Source: Candidatus Iainarchaeum sp.
GTDB taxonomy: Archaea; Iainarchaeota; Iainarchaeia; Iainarchaeales; UBA10219
Length of the DNA stretch: 64,000 bases
Assembly: GCA_018304425.1 (NCBI GenBank)
Contig: JAGVWE010000006.1
Span: 1-64,000, forward strand
Direction of reading: 5' to 3'
Position 1 is the stretch's first letter, and each line of letters starts with the position of its first letter. The notes beneath the pieces are model-generated. The model saw only the letters and a list, made by a program, of their open reading frames with translations. It ran no database searches and was not told where the DNA came from. The position numbers and the translations under genes were made by a program. Of the stretch, positions 23,127-30,844 are shown piece after piece.

Positions 23127-23510
23127 CTGGATTACGTCATAGATACGAGCGCGTGGGTAGAATATCTGCTTGGTACTTCGCGGGGGGGAAAAGTCAAGCA
23201 CCTCTTGGAAACGCCAGGCAACCGATTTTTCACAATGGATTGCTGTGTGGCGGAAGTCTATGCATGGGCTAAACGCCAAGGGGCTGATTTTGGAGAATTG
23301 CTGCGTGCCATTAAGTCGGATAGCTCAATCATTCAAGCAGATTTAAATGATTGGATTGAGGCAGCCGACCTCCGGGACGAGTTGCGGAAGGGAGGCGGAA
23401 AAACCAGCCTGATGGATGCAGTCCAAGTAATCATGGCAAGGCGATTAGGGGCCCGGAACCTCTCCGCCGACTACGACTTCAAGCAAGTCAAGAAAGCCAA
23501 ACTCATTTAA
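23127..23510 (+). CDS. PIN-domain toxin (VapC-like) with no canonical in-frame start
   Basis: The frame encodes a full PIN ribonuclease: YVIDTSAWVEYL (first Asp), CCVAEVYAWAK (Glu), TSLMDAVQVIMARR (Asp) and LSADYDF (last Asp), so the four acidic residues are kept. The frame is open only from 23106 and contains no ATG, GTG or TTG before TTG 23205, which would delete the first catalytic Asp. A GTG at 23119 overlapping the antitoxin stop is one frame off. I place the start at CTG 23127 as the least bad choice. A one-base lesion, a CTG start or a +1 shift at the antitoxin TGA are the options. Confidence 0.7.
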   Translation: MDYVIDTSAWVEYLLGTSRGGKVKHLLETPGNRFFTMDCCVAEVYAWAKRQGADFGELLRAIKSDSSIIQADLNDWIEAADLRDELRKGGGKTSLMDAVQVIMARRLGARNLSADYDFKQVKKAKLI

Positions 23511-23545
23511 CCTCGATGTGGCACCGGAAATGAGGCCTCGAAGCG

Positions 23546-23553
23546 TTTTTATT
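23546..23553 (+). promoter_or_regulatory. Box A of the nucleotidyltransferase/56-aa unit
   Basis: TTTTTATT, 22 nt before ATG 23576; the mRNA should be leaderless. Confidence 0.4.
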
Positions 23554-23575
23554 GGGTTCCTGCCCAATTGATTGC

Positions 23576-24196
23576 ATGGAGTTCGAGTTCAAGGGCAACC
23601 GGTTGAAGTTCGACAAGGAACTGTCCAACCTTGACAAGCTGGTCTTAAAGTTCGTGAAGGTGCTGGACGCCCAGCACGTGGACTACGTCATCATCTCCGG
23701 CTACATCGCTATACTGTTCGGCCGCAGCCGCAACACGGAAGACGTGGACTTGTTCGTAGAGGAGATGCCCAAGGAACAATTCATCCTGTTGTGGAATGCC
23801 TTGGGCGAGGCCGGTTTCGAGTGCATCAACGCTGGGGCTGCTGAGAGCGCTTATGAGGAGTACCTAAAAGACCAGCTCGCCATCCGGTTCGCGGTCCTGG
23901 GGACGATCGAGCCTAATTTCGAACTTAAATTCCCGAAAACCAAGTATAACCGCTATTCGCTGAAAAACAAGCTTTTTGTCGAACTGAATGGTGAAGAATT
24001 GCGCACTTCGGAACTGGAGCTGCAAATCGCGTTCAAGCTCTATCTGGGAGCGGACAAGGATTTGGAGGATGCACGGCATCTTTACAAGGTCTTTAAAGAA
24101 CATCTAAACATAGGTTTAATGCAGGCCCACATCCAGGCGTTGGGCGTGGCAAAGCAAGCCGAGCGGATATTATGGAAAGACAAATACCAAAGCTGA
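23576..24196 (+). CDS. Nucleotidyltransferase (MNT/AbiEii-type)
   Basis: A 206-aa protein with the minimal nucleotidyltransferase signature: VIISGYIAILFGR (residues 38-50) followed by TEDVDLFVEE with Asp56 and Asp58. This is the core of toxins such as MNT and AbiEii that transfer nucleotides to tRNA or protein partners. The C-terminal half is helical with SELELQIAFKLYLGADKDLEDARHL, typical of family members. A 56-aa gene overlaps its 3' end by 25 nt, so the two are translated together and may be toxin and antidote. It has its own box A. Confidence 0.82.
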   Translation: MEFEFKGNRLKFDKELSNLDKLVLKFVKVLDAQHVDYVIISGYIAILFGRSRNTEDVDLFVEEMPKEQFILLWNALGEAGFECINAGAAESAYEEYLKDQLAIRFAVLGTIEPNFELKFPKTKYNRYSLKNKLFVELNGEELRTSELELQIAFKLYLGADKDLEDARHLYKVFKEHLNIGLMQAHIQALGVAKQAERILWKDKYQS

Positions 24197-24342
24197 CCCC
24201 GAAGGACCGCCTGGAGATGGCGAAAGAGAAGCAGCGCAACATGCGACAGCGGATGGAATTCGTCGACCTGCACGCGGAATGGCTCCGGAAGACCCCCAAC
24301 AAGGTGTGGAGCAAACAGCAGAAGGTCCTGCTGGACCCGTGA
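24172..24342 (+). CDS. 56-aa protein overlapping the nucleotidyltransferase gene
   Basis: ATG 24172 lies inside the 3' end of the nucleotidyltransferase gene, in another frame, and the frame runs to TGA 24342. The product is highly charged and probably helical (KDRLEMAKEKQRNMRQRMEF, then WLRKTPNKVWSKQQKVLL). The strong 25-nt overlap and lack of any other gene before the pdxS promoter support a real coupled gene. I do not recognise the family. It may be the partner of the nucleotidyltransferase. Confidence 0.6.
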   Translation: MERQIPKLTPKDRLEMAKEKQRNMRQRMEFVDLHAEWLRKTPNKVWSKQQKVLLDP

Positions 24343-24360
24343 AAGCCGCTTTGCGAAGAT

Positions 24361-24366
24361 TTTAAA
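24361..24366 (+). promoter_or_regulatory. Box A of pdxS-pdxT
   Basis: TTTAAA lies 42 nt before GTG 24409; the short leader carries GGAGG at 24396-24400, 8 nt before the start. Confidence 0.5.
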
Positions 24367-24408
24367 CGCTTTCCAAGGTAAATTCATTGCTGATTGGAGG
24401 ATTGGAAC

Positions 24409-25293
24409 GTGAAGAAACCGTTGAAGGGAACCTGGAAGTTGAAGGAGGGCCTGGCCCAGATGCTGAAGGGCGGCACCATCATGGACGTCGTGAACGCCGA
24501 GCAGGCGCGCATCGCCGAGAAGGCGGGAGCCTGCGCGGTCATGGCGCTTGAAAGGGTTCCGGCAGACATTCGCGCGGCCGGCGGGGTGGCGCGGATGGCC
24601 GACCCCAAGAAAATCAGGGAAATCATCCAGGCCGTGAGCATCCCAGTCATGGCCAAGTGCCGGATCGGGCATTTCGTCGAGGCCCAGGTGTTGCAGGAAC
24701 TCGGCGTTGACTTCATCGACGAGTCGGAAGTGCTGACGCCGGCCGACGAGGCCCATCACGTGGACAAAAAGCGGTTTACCGTGCCCTTTGTCTGCGGGGC
24801 CCGAAATCTGGGGGAAGCCCTGCGGCGCATGAACGAGGGCGCGGCCATGATTCGAAGCAAGGGCGAGGCCGGCACCGGCAACGTCGTGGAAGCGGTGCGG
24901 CACGTGCGCGCGATCAACGAGCAGGTTGACTTGTTGAAGCACATGGGCCTGCACCAGTTGGAAGAGCTGGCGCGGAATTACCGGGTGCCCCTGGAACTGG
25001 TGGAAAGGACGCGGGAAGCCGGGAGGCTGCTGGTCGTGAACTTTGCGGCCGGAGGCATCGCGACTCCCTCGGATGCCGCGTTGATGATGCAACTGGGGTG
25101 CGACGGAGTTTTCGTGGGTTCGGGGATTTTCAAGGCCAAAAACCCCCAGAAGATGGCGAAGGCCATCGTGCTGGCAGTAACCCACTACAAGGACGCCAAG
25201 GTCTTGGCGAGGGTCTCCGAGGGCTTGGGCGAGGCCATGAAGGGCCAGGAGATTTCCAAGCTCGATGTGCGGCTGCAGGAACGAGGCTGGTAG
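24409..25293 (+). CDS. pdxS: Pyridoxal 5'-phosphate synthase, PdxS subunit
   Basis: A 294-aa TIM-barrel synthase with [17 protein letters not shown] (substrate Asp), [14 protein letters not shown] (the Lys that binds ribose 5-phosphate) and [10 protein letters not shown] (second Lys). It builds PLP from ribose 5-phosphate, glyceraldehyde 3-phosphate and ammonia delivered by PdxT. GTG 24409 is preferred over TTG 24394 because GGAGG lies at correct spacing and the protein then matches family length. pdxT follows after 1 nt. Confidence 0.97.
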   Translation: MKKPLKGTWKLKEGLAQMLKGGTIMDVVNAEQARIAEKAGACAVMALERVPADIRAAGGVARMADPKKIREIIQAVSIPVMAKCRIGHFVEAQVLQELGVDFIDESEVLTPADEAHHVDKKRFTVPFVCGARNLGEALRRMNEGAAMIRSKGEAGTGNVVEAVRHVRAINEQVDLLKHMGLHQLEELARNYRVPLELVERTREAGRLLVVNFAAGGIATPSDAALMMQLGCDGVFVGSGIFKAKNPQKMAKAIVLAVTHYKDAKVLARVSEGLGEAMKGQEISKLDVRLQERGW

Positions 25294-25294
25294 C

Positions 25295-25885
25295 GTGAAG
25301 CGCGTCGGCGTGCTGGCGCTCCAGGGCGATTTCTTTGAGCACCTGCAAACCCTGAAGAAGCTGGGCGTCGAAGCCGCCGAGGTGCGGAACCAGGAGGACC
25401 TGGCGCAGGTGCAGGGCCTGGTCATTCCGGGCGGGGAGAGCACGACCATGTCCCAGTTGCTGGCCGAAACCGGGCTGGACCAGGCCATTCGCGCGCGCGC
25501 CAAGCAGGGCATGGCCGTGTACGGCACCTGTGCAGGCGCCATCTTGTTGGCGAAAAAGGTGTTGAACGACGGCGGGGTCAAGGGCCTGGGGCTCATGGAC
25601 ATTTCCGTGGAGCGGAACGCCTACGGCCGGCAAGTGGACTCCTTTGAAGCGGAACTGGAAGCCAACGGCCTGGGCAAGCTGAAGGGGGTTTTCATCCGCG
25701 CGCCGGTCATCCAGTCGGTGGGCAGGGGCGTGGAAGTGCTGGCCTCCCTGGACGGGAAGCCGGTGCTGGTGCGGCAGGGAAATTTGCTGGCGGGAACGTT
25801 CCACCCGGAAATTGAGGGCGAGGCCCGCGTGCACCAGTGGTTCGTTGAACGGTTAAAAGCTGAATCAACCAAACATAGGTTTTAA
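25295..25885 (+). CDS. pdxT: Pyridoxal 5'-phosphate synthase, PdxT glutaminase subunit
   Basis: A 196-aa class I glutamine amidotransferase: VGVLALQGDFFEH, VIPGGESTTMS, YGTCAGAILLA with the nucleophile Cys, and GTFHPE with the catalytic His and Glu. It hydrolyses glutamine and channels ammonia to PdxS in the 12+12 complex. GTG 25295 is one base after the pdxS stop and begins directly with KRVGVLALQG. Confidence 0.97.
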   Translation: MKRVGVLALQGDFFEHLQTLKKLGVEAAEVRNQEDLAQVQGLVIPGGESTTMSQLLAETGLDQAIRARAKQGMAVYGTCAGAILLAKKVLNDGGVKGLGLMDISVERNAYGRQVDSFEAELEANGLGKLKGVFIRAPVIQSVGRGVEVLASLDGKPVLVRQGNLLAGTFHPEIEGEARVHQWFVERLKAESTKHRF

Positions 25886-25917
25886 CCTAATTGGGGGGAA
25901 TCCACGCCCCCACGCAA

Positions 25918-25950
25918 GTTTCGAATTCTATCGAAACATATTTAAATATG
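25918..25950. promoter_or_regulatory. Promoter/operator of the wHTH-nucleotidyltransferase pair
   Basis: GTTTCGA (25918-25924) and TCGAAAC (25931-25937) form a 7-bp inverted repeat with a 6-nt spacer. It abuts and shares a base with a 14-bp perfect palindrome CATATTTAAATATG (25937-25950) that contains the box A. ATG 25970 follows 19 nt later. The layout suggests that the wHTH protein encoded downstream represses its own promoter. Confidence 0.5.
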
Positions 25951-25969
25951 GTGAGATACAAATAGAAAC

Positions 25970-26554
25970 ATGTTGGAGCGTGACTTGGTTTACCTGGAAC
26001 TGCTTTCCCAGCCGAGGGGCACGAGACTGACTCAGTTGGGGCTCTCCAAGGCATTGGGGGTTTCGCTGAGCACGGTGAACAACGCCTTGAAGCCGTTGCG
26101 CAAGATGGGGGCCGTGACCATCCGGCCGCGCAGCCTGGAAGTCAGCGACTCCGAGCGCGTGCTCCTCCACTTCGGCTCCTGCAGGGACCCTGCCAAAGAC
26201 CTCCGGTACCAGACCCGCGTAGAAGCAGGGCCCATGGAAACCGAACGCTCGATGCCTTCTGGCGTCGCATTCACGGCTTACTCGGGTTACCGGCTGCGAT
26301 TCAGGGAAGCGCCGGCCGACTATGGAGAGGTCCTGGTTTATGCAGACGAGAAAACGTTGGAGGAAATCAGGCGCCGGTTCCCGGAAAAGAGGGGGCCGCC
26401 AAATGTCTTCGCTTTCTTGGCAGACAAACGCCTCCTGGCACGGTGCACGGATAGCGTCGTGCCGGACGCGTTGCTGTTCGCGGACCTCTGGAACCAGCGG
26501 GAATGGTATGCCCGTGAATTCCTGAACGCGCTCAAAAAGAGGCTGGCACCGTGA
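25970..26554 (+). CDS. Winged-helix regulator, AbiEi-like antitoxin candidate
   Basis: A 194-aa protein. Residues 1-55 form a wHTH (LTQLGLSKALGVSLSTVNNALKPLRKMGAV, with the recognition helix in STVNNALKPLRK). The remaining part resembles the effector half of AbiEi-type antitoxins (VLVYADEKTLEEI, then LFADLWNQREWYAREFLNAL). The next gene, a nucleotidyltransferase, starts within its stop (GTGA), the arrangement of type IV AbiE toxin-antitoxin pairs. The N-terminal domain is similar to the wHTH at 62007. Autoregulation is inferred from the palindromes at the promoter. Confidence 0.75.
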   Translation: MLERDLVYLELLSQPRGTRLTQLGLSKALGVSLSTVNNALKPLRKMGAVTIRPRSLEVSDSERVLLHFGSCRDPAKDLRYQTRVEAGPMETERSMPSGVAFTAYSGYRLRFREAPADYGEVLVYADEKTLEEIRRRFPEKRGPPNVFAFLADKRLLARCTDSVVPDALLFADLWNQREWYAREFLNALKKRLAP

Positions 26555-27192
26555 AAGAGTTTTGGCCAGAAATCGTCACGAAGGCAAGCTGGGAGGAACT
26601 CCAGCGCCTGGCGAAGGAAATGGACTTCGTGCTCATTGGCGGCTGGGCTGCCTACTTGTGGACGGACCAACACAAGTCCAGGGACATCGACCTCATCGTA
26701 AGCCATGAAATGCTTGCCCGCCTCAAGGAGCGATATGAGTTGGTGAAAAACGCGCGCCTCAAGAAATACGAGATAAAGCGCGGCGAATTCGATGTCGATG
26801 TGTACGTGCCCTTCTTCTCCCCCCTCGTGGTTCCCCCCGAAGACATTCTGGCGCGGCACCATACGCGCATCCGGGGCATCCAAGTCGTTTCCCTGGAAGC
26901 CCTCCTGGTCCTCAAGCAGGCCGCTTACCTCGACCGCCGGGGCAGCATCAAGGGAAAAAAGGACGAAATCGACCTCTTGACGCTCCTCTTATATGCTTCG
27001 CCTGATTGGACGCGTTACCTGGGCCTCCTCAAAGAATATGGCAAGCAGTCCTACGCGGAAAGCCTCCTCCAAACCGTCAGGGAAGCCCATGCCGAGGACT
27101 TGGACTACTTGGGAATCCCGTTCAAGGACTTCAAGGCATGGCAGAAAAGGACGGTCAAGGAGTTGGCTGCCCGGTTCTCGCGACGCGGCTGA
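26551..27192 (+). CDS. Nucleotidyltransferase, AbiEii-like toxin candidate
   Basis: A 213-aa protein with VLIGGWAAYLW (residues 27-37) and SRDIDLIV with Asp45 and Asp47, the nucleotidyltransferase metal site. The later GEFDVDVYVPF supplies the third acidic residue of the fold, and VSLEALLVLKQAAYLDRR with GKKDEIDLLTLLLY is the usual C-terminal core of AbiEii-type proteins. It is coupled to the wHTH gene by a 4-nt overlap, and together they form a complete AbiE-like unit. Confidence 0.82.
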   Translation: MKEFWPEIVTKASWEELQRLAKEMDFVLIGGWAAYLWTDQHKSRDIDLIVSHEMLARLKERYELVKNARLKKYEIKRGEFDVDVYVPFFSPLVVPPEDILARHHTRIRGIQVVSLEALLVLKQAAYLDRRGSIKGKKDEIDLLTLLLYASPDWTRYLGLLKEYGKQSYAESLLQTVREAHAEDLDYLGIPFKDFKAWQKRTVKELAARFSRRG

Positions 27193-27211
27193 TGCGTCCA
27201 TTCTTTGCAGT

Positions 27212-28042
27212 TCACTTTGAGCAGGCCGCATAGCCCGGCAGTCTCGTCACTTCTTCCATGGCCTTGACGGGTTCCACCGTGAACGCCCCGCCGAAGTCGT
27301 GCTTGCAGTAGCTGTGACAGGTTTCCGGGAACTGGCAGGAGTCGGTGGAGGCTGGGAGGCCGTCCTCGCATGGCGCGTTCGAACGGCACCGCACGAAGCA
27401 GGTGAGTTGCCATTCCGGCACGCCCAGGGGGGTCTTGCAGGGCTTGAAACCGGCAGGCCGTTCCTTCATCCGTCCTTCGAGGTAGTAGGTTTTGCCGGCT
27501 TCGAGGGAAAGCGGTTGCCCGGCCGGGGTCTGGAAGTGGTTTTGGTCCTGGGCGTAGGAGCCGAGCAGGCGATGGGCTTCGTCCGCAAGGGAGAAGTCAT
27601 ACCAGCCGGCGAGGCTCCAGAAGCGGCTGGCCTGGCCTTTTTGGTAGACGCCTTTGACGAGGGGCTCGGAGGGGATACCCGTTTTCCGGGGTTGGAAGCG
27701 GAGGGAGTACTCTTTTTCGAAGTTCATGGTTTCGTTGCAGGCTTCACCGGTTTCGATGGGAAGGGTTAAGGCGAGGGCTTGGAAGGAGGCATCGTTGAGG
27801 CCTGGGCAGGCGGGGTTGCCGGAGAGGCCTTGGAGGGAGTCAGAGAAGTGCAGGGGCTTGTCGAGGGAGTAGAGGAACCAGGCGTGGGAGGCCAGGGCGG
27901 CCAGCAAGAGGAGGGGAACCGCGAGGGCCAGGGCTTTGAGGAACCTTCGGCGGTTTTGGTGGATTAAGTCGAGGGGAATCGTGAGCACGGCGAACAGCAA
28001 GGCGTAGACGAGGAGGGTTTTGAGGAGTTCGGGGAGCGGCAT
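27212..28042 (-). CDS. Two-TM Cys-rich extracytoplasmic protein (copy C)
   Basis: A 276-aa relative of copies A and B. Two hydrophobic helices occupy residues 8-24 and 36-56; the outside domain includes NFEKEYSLRF, VYQKGQASRFW, and CQFPETCHSYCKHDFGGAFTVEP near the end, with at least ten cysteines likely in disulfides. ATG 28042 lies one base after the GT-C stop, so it is the last gene of the B / GT-C / C operon. Function unknown; constant linkage to GT-C enzymes suggests an acceptor or accessory factor at the outer face. Confidence 0.75.
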   Translation of the reverse strand: MPLPELLKTLLVYALLFAVLTIPLDLIHQNRRRFLKALALAVPLLLLAALASHAWFLYSLDKPLHFSDSLQGLSGNPACPGLNDASFQALALTLPIETGEACNETMNFEKEYSLRFQPRKTGIPSEPLVKGVYQKGQASRFWSLAGWYDFSLADEAHRLLGSYAQDQNHFQTPAGQPLSLEAGKTYYLEGRMKERPAGFKPCKTPLGVPEWQLTCFVRCRSNAPCEDGLPASTDSCQFPETCHSYCKHDFGGAFTVEPVKAMEEVTRLPGYAACSK

Positions 28043-28043
28043 G

Positions 28044-29726
28044 TCAGTTGCCTCCCGTTGGCTGGATGAATTCGTAGAGCGAGGCGTCCAAGCCCAAGTC
28101 CGTGTAGGACGCGCGCAGCTGGAACGACGCGGGGTTGGAGCGCGCATAGTCGCGGATGGCCGTGACCTCGTTCCAGGAACCATTGTAGGCGAGGACGTAG
28201 AGGGGCTTTCCCTCCAAGCGGTCCAAGTGCTTGACAAAGTCATCCAGGGGATAGGCCTTCACTTTTAGGGCGTGTTTCCGGTCGTAGGGCAGCAGGTAGG
28301 CGCCGAAGGAGGGCGCGTTGAAGTTGTCGCTGGTGGTGCCGAACACGATTTCGCTGCCGGGGGGGAGGTCGCGGGCGAGTTGCCGGGCAATGGAGTCCAG
28401 GGCCAGGTACTCCTTTTCATGGTCGATGAATGAACCCACCGTCCGGTTTTCGGGCCAGGGCAGGAACTGGAAGACGTCAGGGAAAGCCGTGGAAAGCGTG
28501 AGCAACAGGACGAGGGCAAGCAGGAAGAGGTTCCGGTTCCCTGGATTCAGCCCCATTTTTTGGAGTCGCTTCACGAGCCATTCGAACATCACGCCAGCCG
28601 AAATGGTGAGCAAGGCCAGGATGGAGAAAATGAACCGGATTTCCTTGTTGCGGACGAGCAGGAACGGAACGAACAAGGCAAGCAACGCGAAGAGGAGGAA
28701 CAGCCATCGCCGGGTCATCCTTTTCTCCCCTCCCATCAGATAGCGTCTGCGAATCAACAGCAGGCCCCCCAGGCTGAGCAGGAAAAGCGGGAGATTGAAG
28801 GAATTCAGGATGACGGAGGGATAGATTTCCCAGGCTTCCAGCCGGGTAATCGGCGGGTTGTAGTCCGTGTTGTACGTGCCGCTTCGGAAGGTGAGCTGGT
28901 CCAGCACGGAATGCACGAGGAAGTCTCGTTGGGGCTCCGTGAGGGCGCCTGACGTGGCAAAGACGAGGAGGGCGGCAACGTACAAGAGGAAGGCGCAGAG
29001 GCCGGCCAGGGGCAAAAAGAATCTTTTGCGCTGGCGTCCGTCAAAGCCGCTGGACAGCAGGAGATAGCCGTATGCAACCGGAAAAAACAGCAACCCGATG
29101 TACTTGGTAGTGGAGGCGAGGAACGCGAGCACGGTGCAGGCCAGCAGGTTTTTGTCGAATTTCTTGCCGAACAGGGAAATGCGTTGATTGCATTTATGGG
29201 CTTTGAGGAAATAATAGAAGGCTGCCACCATGAAAAAGGCTACGGGCACATCCAATAGGGCTTTGCTGCCCACAATCAAATAGGCTGGGACGAGGGACAA
29301 GAATACCGCGGCCGCAATTCCAACGGTTCGGTTGAAGAGCACCCAGCCCAGCTTGAAGACATAGTAGAGGAAGGCCACCGTGAAAAGGGCGGCCAACAAC
29401 CGGACCGTGAAAAGGCTGGGGCCCAGTAACAAAAACGCGAGTGCGGAAATAAGGGGGTGCGCAAGGGGATAACTGAAGGCAGGCGCGATGTTTGGATAAG
29501 CGGCAAGGAATGCCGTGAAATAGTTGCCGAACCAGGAAGGCGAAAGGCTTTGCGGCAACTGGTGGAAGGCGTCCCGCGCGAGGTCGCTGAAGTAGAAGCC
29601 GGCCAGGGTGTGCGTGCCCTCATCCCAGGTCAGGGGAATGTTCAACCCCACGTACAACGAGAGCAGGGCGTAGCCGAGCAGGTAGAACTTGAACCAGTGC
29701 ACGGGGTTTTTGGTCAAGGAAAGCAC
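28044..29726 (-). CDS. GT-C (GT39/PMT-like) membrane glycosyltransferase
   Basis: A 560-aa polytopic protein with about twelve helices. The first outside loop has LTWDEGTHTLAGFYFSDL, the DE motif of protein mannosyltransferases and ArnT-like enzymes, and FSYPLAHPLISAL follows. The last 110 residues form a soluble outside domain (SEIVFGTTSDNF, VLAYNGSWNEV). It is closely related to the protein at 46192. The start is GTG 29726 (13-nt overlap with copy B) or TTG 29717 (TTGA overlap). It sits between Cys-rich copies B and C in one operon. Confidence 0.85.
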   Translation of the reverse strand: MLSLTKNPVHWFKFYLLGYALLSLYVGLNIPLTWDEGTHTLAGFYFSDLARDAFHQLPQSLSPSWFGNYFTAFLAAYPNIAPAFSYPLAHPLISALAFLLLGPSLFTVRLLAALFTVAFLYYVFKLGWVLFNRTVGIAAAVFLSLVPAYLIVGSKALLDVPVAFFMVAAFYYFLKAHKCNQRISLFGKKFDKNLLACTVLAFLASTTKYIGLLFFPVAYGYLLLSSGFDGRQRKRFFLPLAGLCAFLLYVAALLVFATSGALTEPQRDFLVHSVLDQLTFRSGTYNTDYNPPITRLEAWEIYPSVILNSFNLPLFLLSLGGLLLIRRRYLMGGEKRMTRRWLFLLFALLALFVPFLLVRNKEIRFIFSILALLTISAGVMFEWLVKRLQKMGLNPGNRNLFLLALVLLLTLSTAFPDVFQFLPWPENRTVGSFIDHEKEYLALDSIARQLARDLPPGSEIVFGTTSDNFNAPSFGAYLLPYDRKHALKVKAYPLDDFVKHLDRLEGKPLYVLAYNGSWNEVTAIRDYARSNPASFQLRASYTDLGLDASLYEFIQPTGGN

Positions 29727-30577
29727 TCCCGGTATTCGGGTGAGGCTTTGACGAGGGCTTCGGCTTGGGCTGGTCTCGTGGTGAACTTCGTGCCGGTATC
29801 GTTTTTGCAGTAGGAGTGGCAGGTGCCAGGATAGATGCAGGTATCCGTGGTGTACGGGTTGTCGTCATAGCAGTCCGGGGCCTGGCCGCAGAAAACAGCG
29901 CAGCCCAGGACCATCACGGGCTGGTTGTCTTGTCGGGGGCAGACTTTTACGCCGGAAGGCCTTTCAAGCATTTGCAGGGCAAGGGTGTAGGTCTCGTCTT
30001 TGGAGAGGAACACCGCATCCAAATTCTTTGCAGGGGATTCAAAGTAGCCGAGGCCATGGTTGAAGGTGCCCAAGAGGGTGCCGCTTGAATCGTAGAGGCG
30101 CGCGTCATAGGCGTAGCGGAGGCCGAACGCTTTTGCTTCCTGTCCACGCTGATAGGCTGCGATGGTGGCTGGCTCGCCGGCAAAACCGCTTCGGGCGATG
30201 CGGAGGGCAAACGAATAGGTTTTTTCGAAGTGGGCCAGGGCATCACAGTCGGTGCCGGTGCTTAGGCCCTGGGTGAGACCAAGCTGACCCTGGGGCATGC
30301 CTTTGGGGGATGGTTCAAGGGAGGGACAAAAGCCGGGCAAACCGGCCAGCGTATACAGGGGGTCCGGGTACTGCCGGAGCTTGACCGCATTCGCGTACAA
30401 CCCCAGCAGCATAACCACCACGAGGAGAACGGCTGGCAGCCCGTATAAGAGGAGTTTGGGGCGCAGCCTTCGATGTCTTTGGGCGAGAAAAAACATCGGT
30501 AAAAGGACTGCCAGCAAGAGGGCCACGAAAAGCAGTAACTCGATCAAGCAACCACGTGAAACGACAAACTGCAGCAC
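29714..30577 (-). CDS. Two-TM Cys-rich extracytoplasmic protein (copy B)
   Basis: A 287-aa protein with membrane helices at about residues 10-32 and 42-62, then an outside domain with HFEKTYSFALRI, AYQRGQEAKAFGLRY, CGQAPDCYDDNPYTTDTC and CIYPGTCHSYCKND. The DCYDDNPYTTDTC segment recalls the CxDxNPCTxDxC repeat of the surface protein at 32065. First gene of the B / GT-C / C operon. GTG 30577 is used, but it lies only 16 nt from the box A, so TTG 30547 may be the real start. Confidence 0.74.
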   Translation of the reverse strand: MLQFVVSRGCLIELLLFVALLLAVLLPMFFLAQRHRRLRPKLLLYGLPAVLLVVVMLLGLYANAVKLRQYPDPLYTLAGLPGFCPSLEPSPKGMPQGQLGLTQGLSTGTDCDALAHFEKTYSFALRIARSGFAGEPATIAAYQRGQEAKAFGLRYAYDARLYDSSGTLLGTFNHGLGYFESPAKNLDAVFLSKDETYTLALQMLERPSGVKVCPRQDNQPVMVLGCAVFCGQAPDCYDDNPYTTDTCIYPGTCHSYCKNDTGTKFTTRPAQAEALVKASPEYRECFP

Positions 30578-30593
30578 ATAAAGCCGGAAACTG

Positions 30594-30600
30594 TTTTAAA
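30594..30600. promoter_or_regulatory. Box A between divergent genes
   Basis: TTTTAAA lies 22 nt before GTG 30623 on the plus strand and 16 nt from GTG 30577 on the minus strand. It is the only AT-rich element in the 30-nt gap and may serve both directions. Confidence 0.4.
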
Positions 30601-30607
30601 GGATTTG

Positions 30608-30844
30608 GTGGCTTTATCCGTCGTGAAAGCGCATCAGATCGTGTTGGTCTTGGCCGCCTTCCTCCTCTTGGCTTATGCCCATTTCGTTTTGACGCCAACG
30701 GAGCCAGGAGCCTCCTACAAGGCGGTTTCCTTGAACCCCAAGAAAACCACGTTGGAGCGTTGCCAGGGCCCGGGCCCCGAGTGCAACCTCGTGGAAGTCG
30801 AAGTCAAAAAAAGTAGTAGTGGGCGAGAAAGGCCAGCAGGATGA
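30608..30844 (+). CDS. Small single-TM protein, unknown
   Basis: A 78-aa frame with an N-terminal membrane helix (VLVLAAFLLLAYAHFVL) and a short outside part with two cysteines (ERCQGPGPECNLVEVEV). GTG 30608 and GTG 30623 are both possible; the latter fits the box A for a leaderless mRNA. The 3' end overlaps the convergent GT-C gene by 41 nt, and the last dozen residues are low complexity. It may be a further member of the local set of membrane proteins with outside cysteines, or a chance frame. Confidence 0.45.
   Translation: MALSVVKAHQIVLVLAAFLLLAYAHFVLTPTEPGASYKAVSLNPKKTTLERCQGPGPECNLVEVEVKKSSSGRERPAG

Noticed and set aside
24082-25602. A 506-codon minus-strand frame opposite pdxS-pdxT
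   Set aside because: Antisense of two unmistakable genes; no motif on the minus strand.
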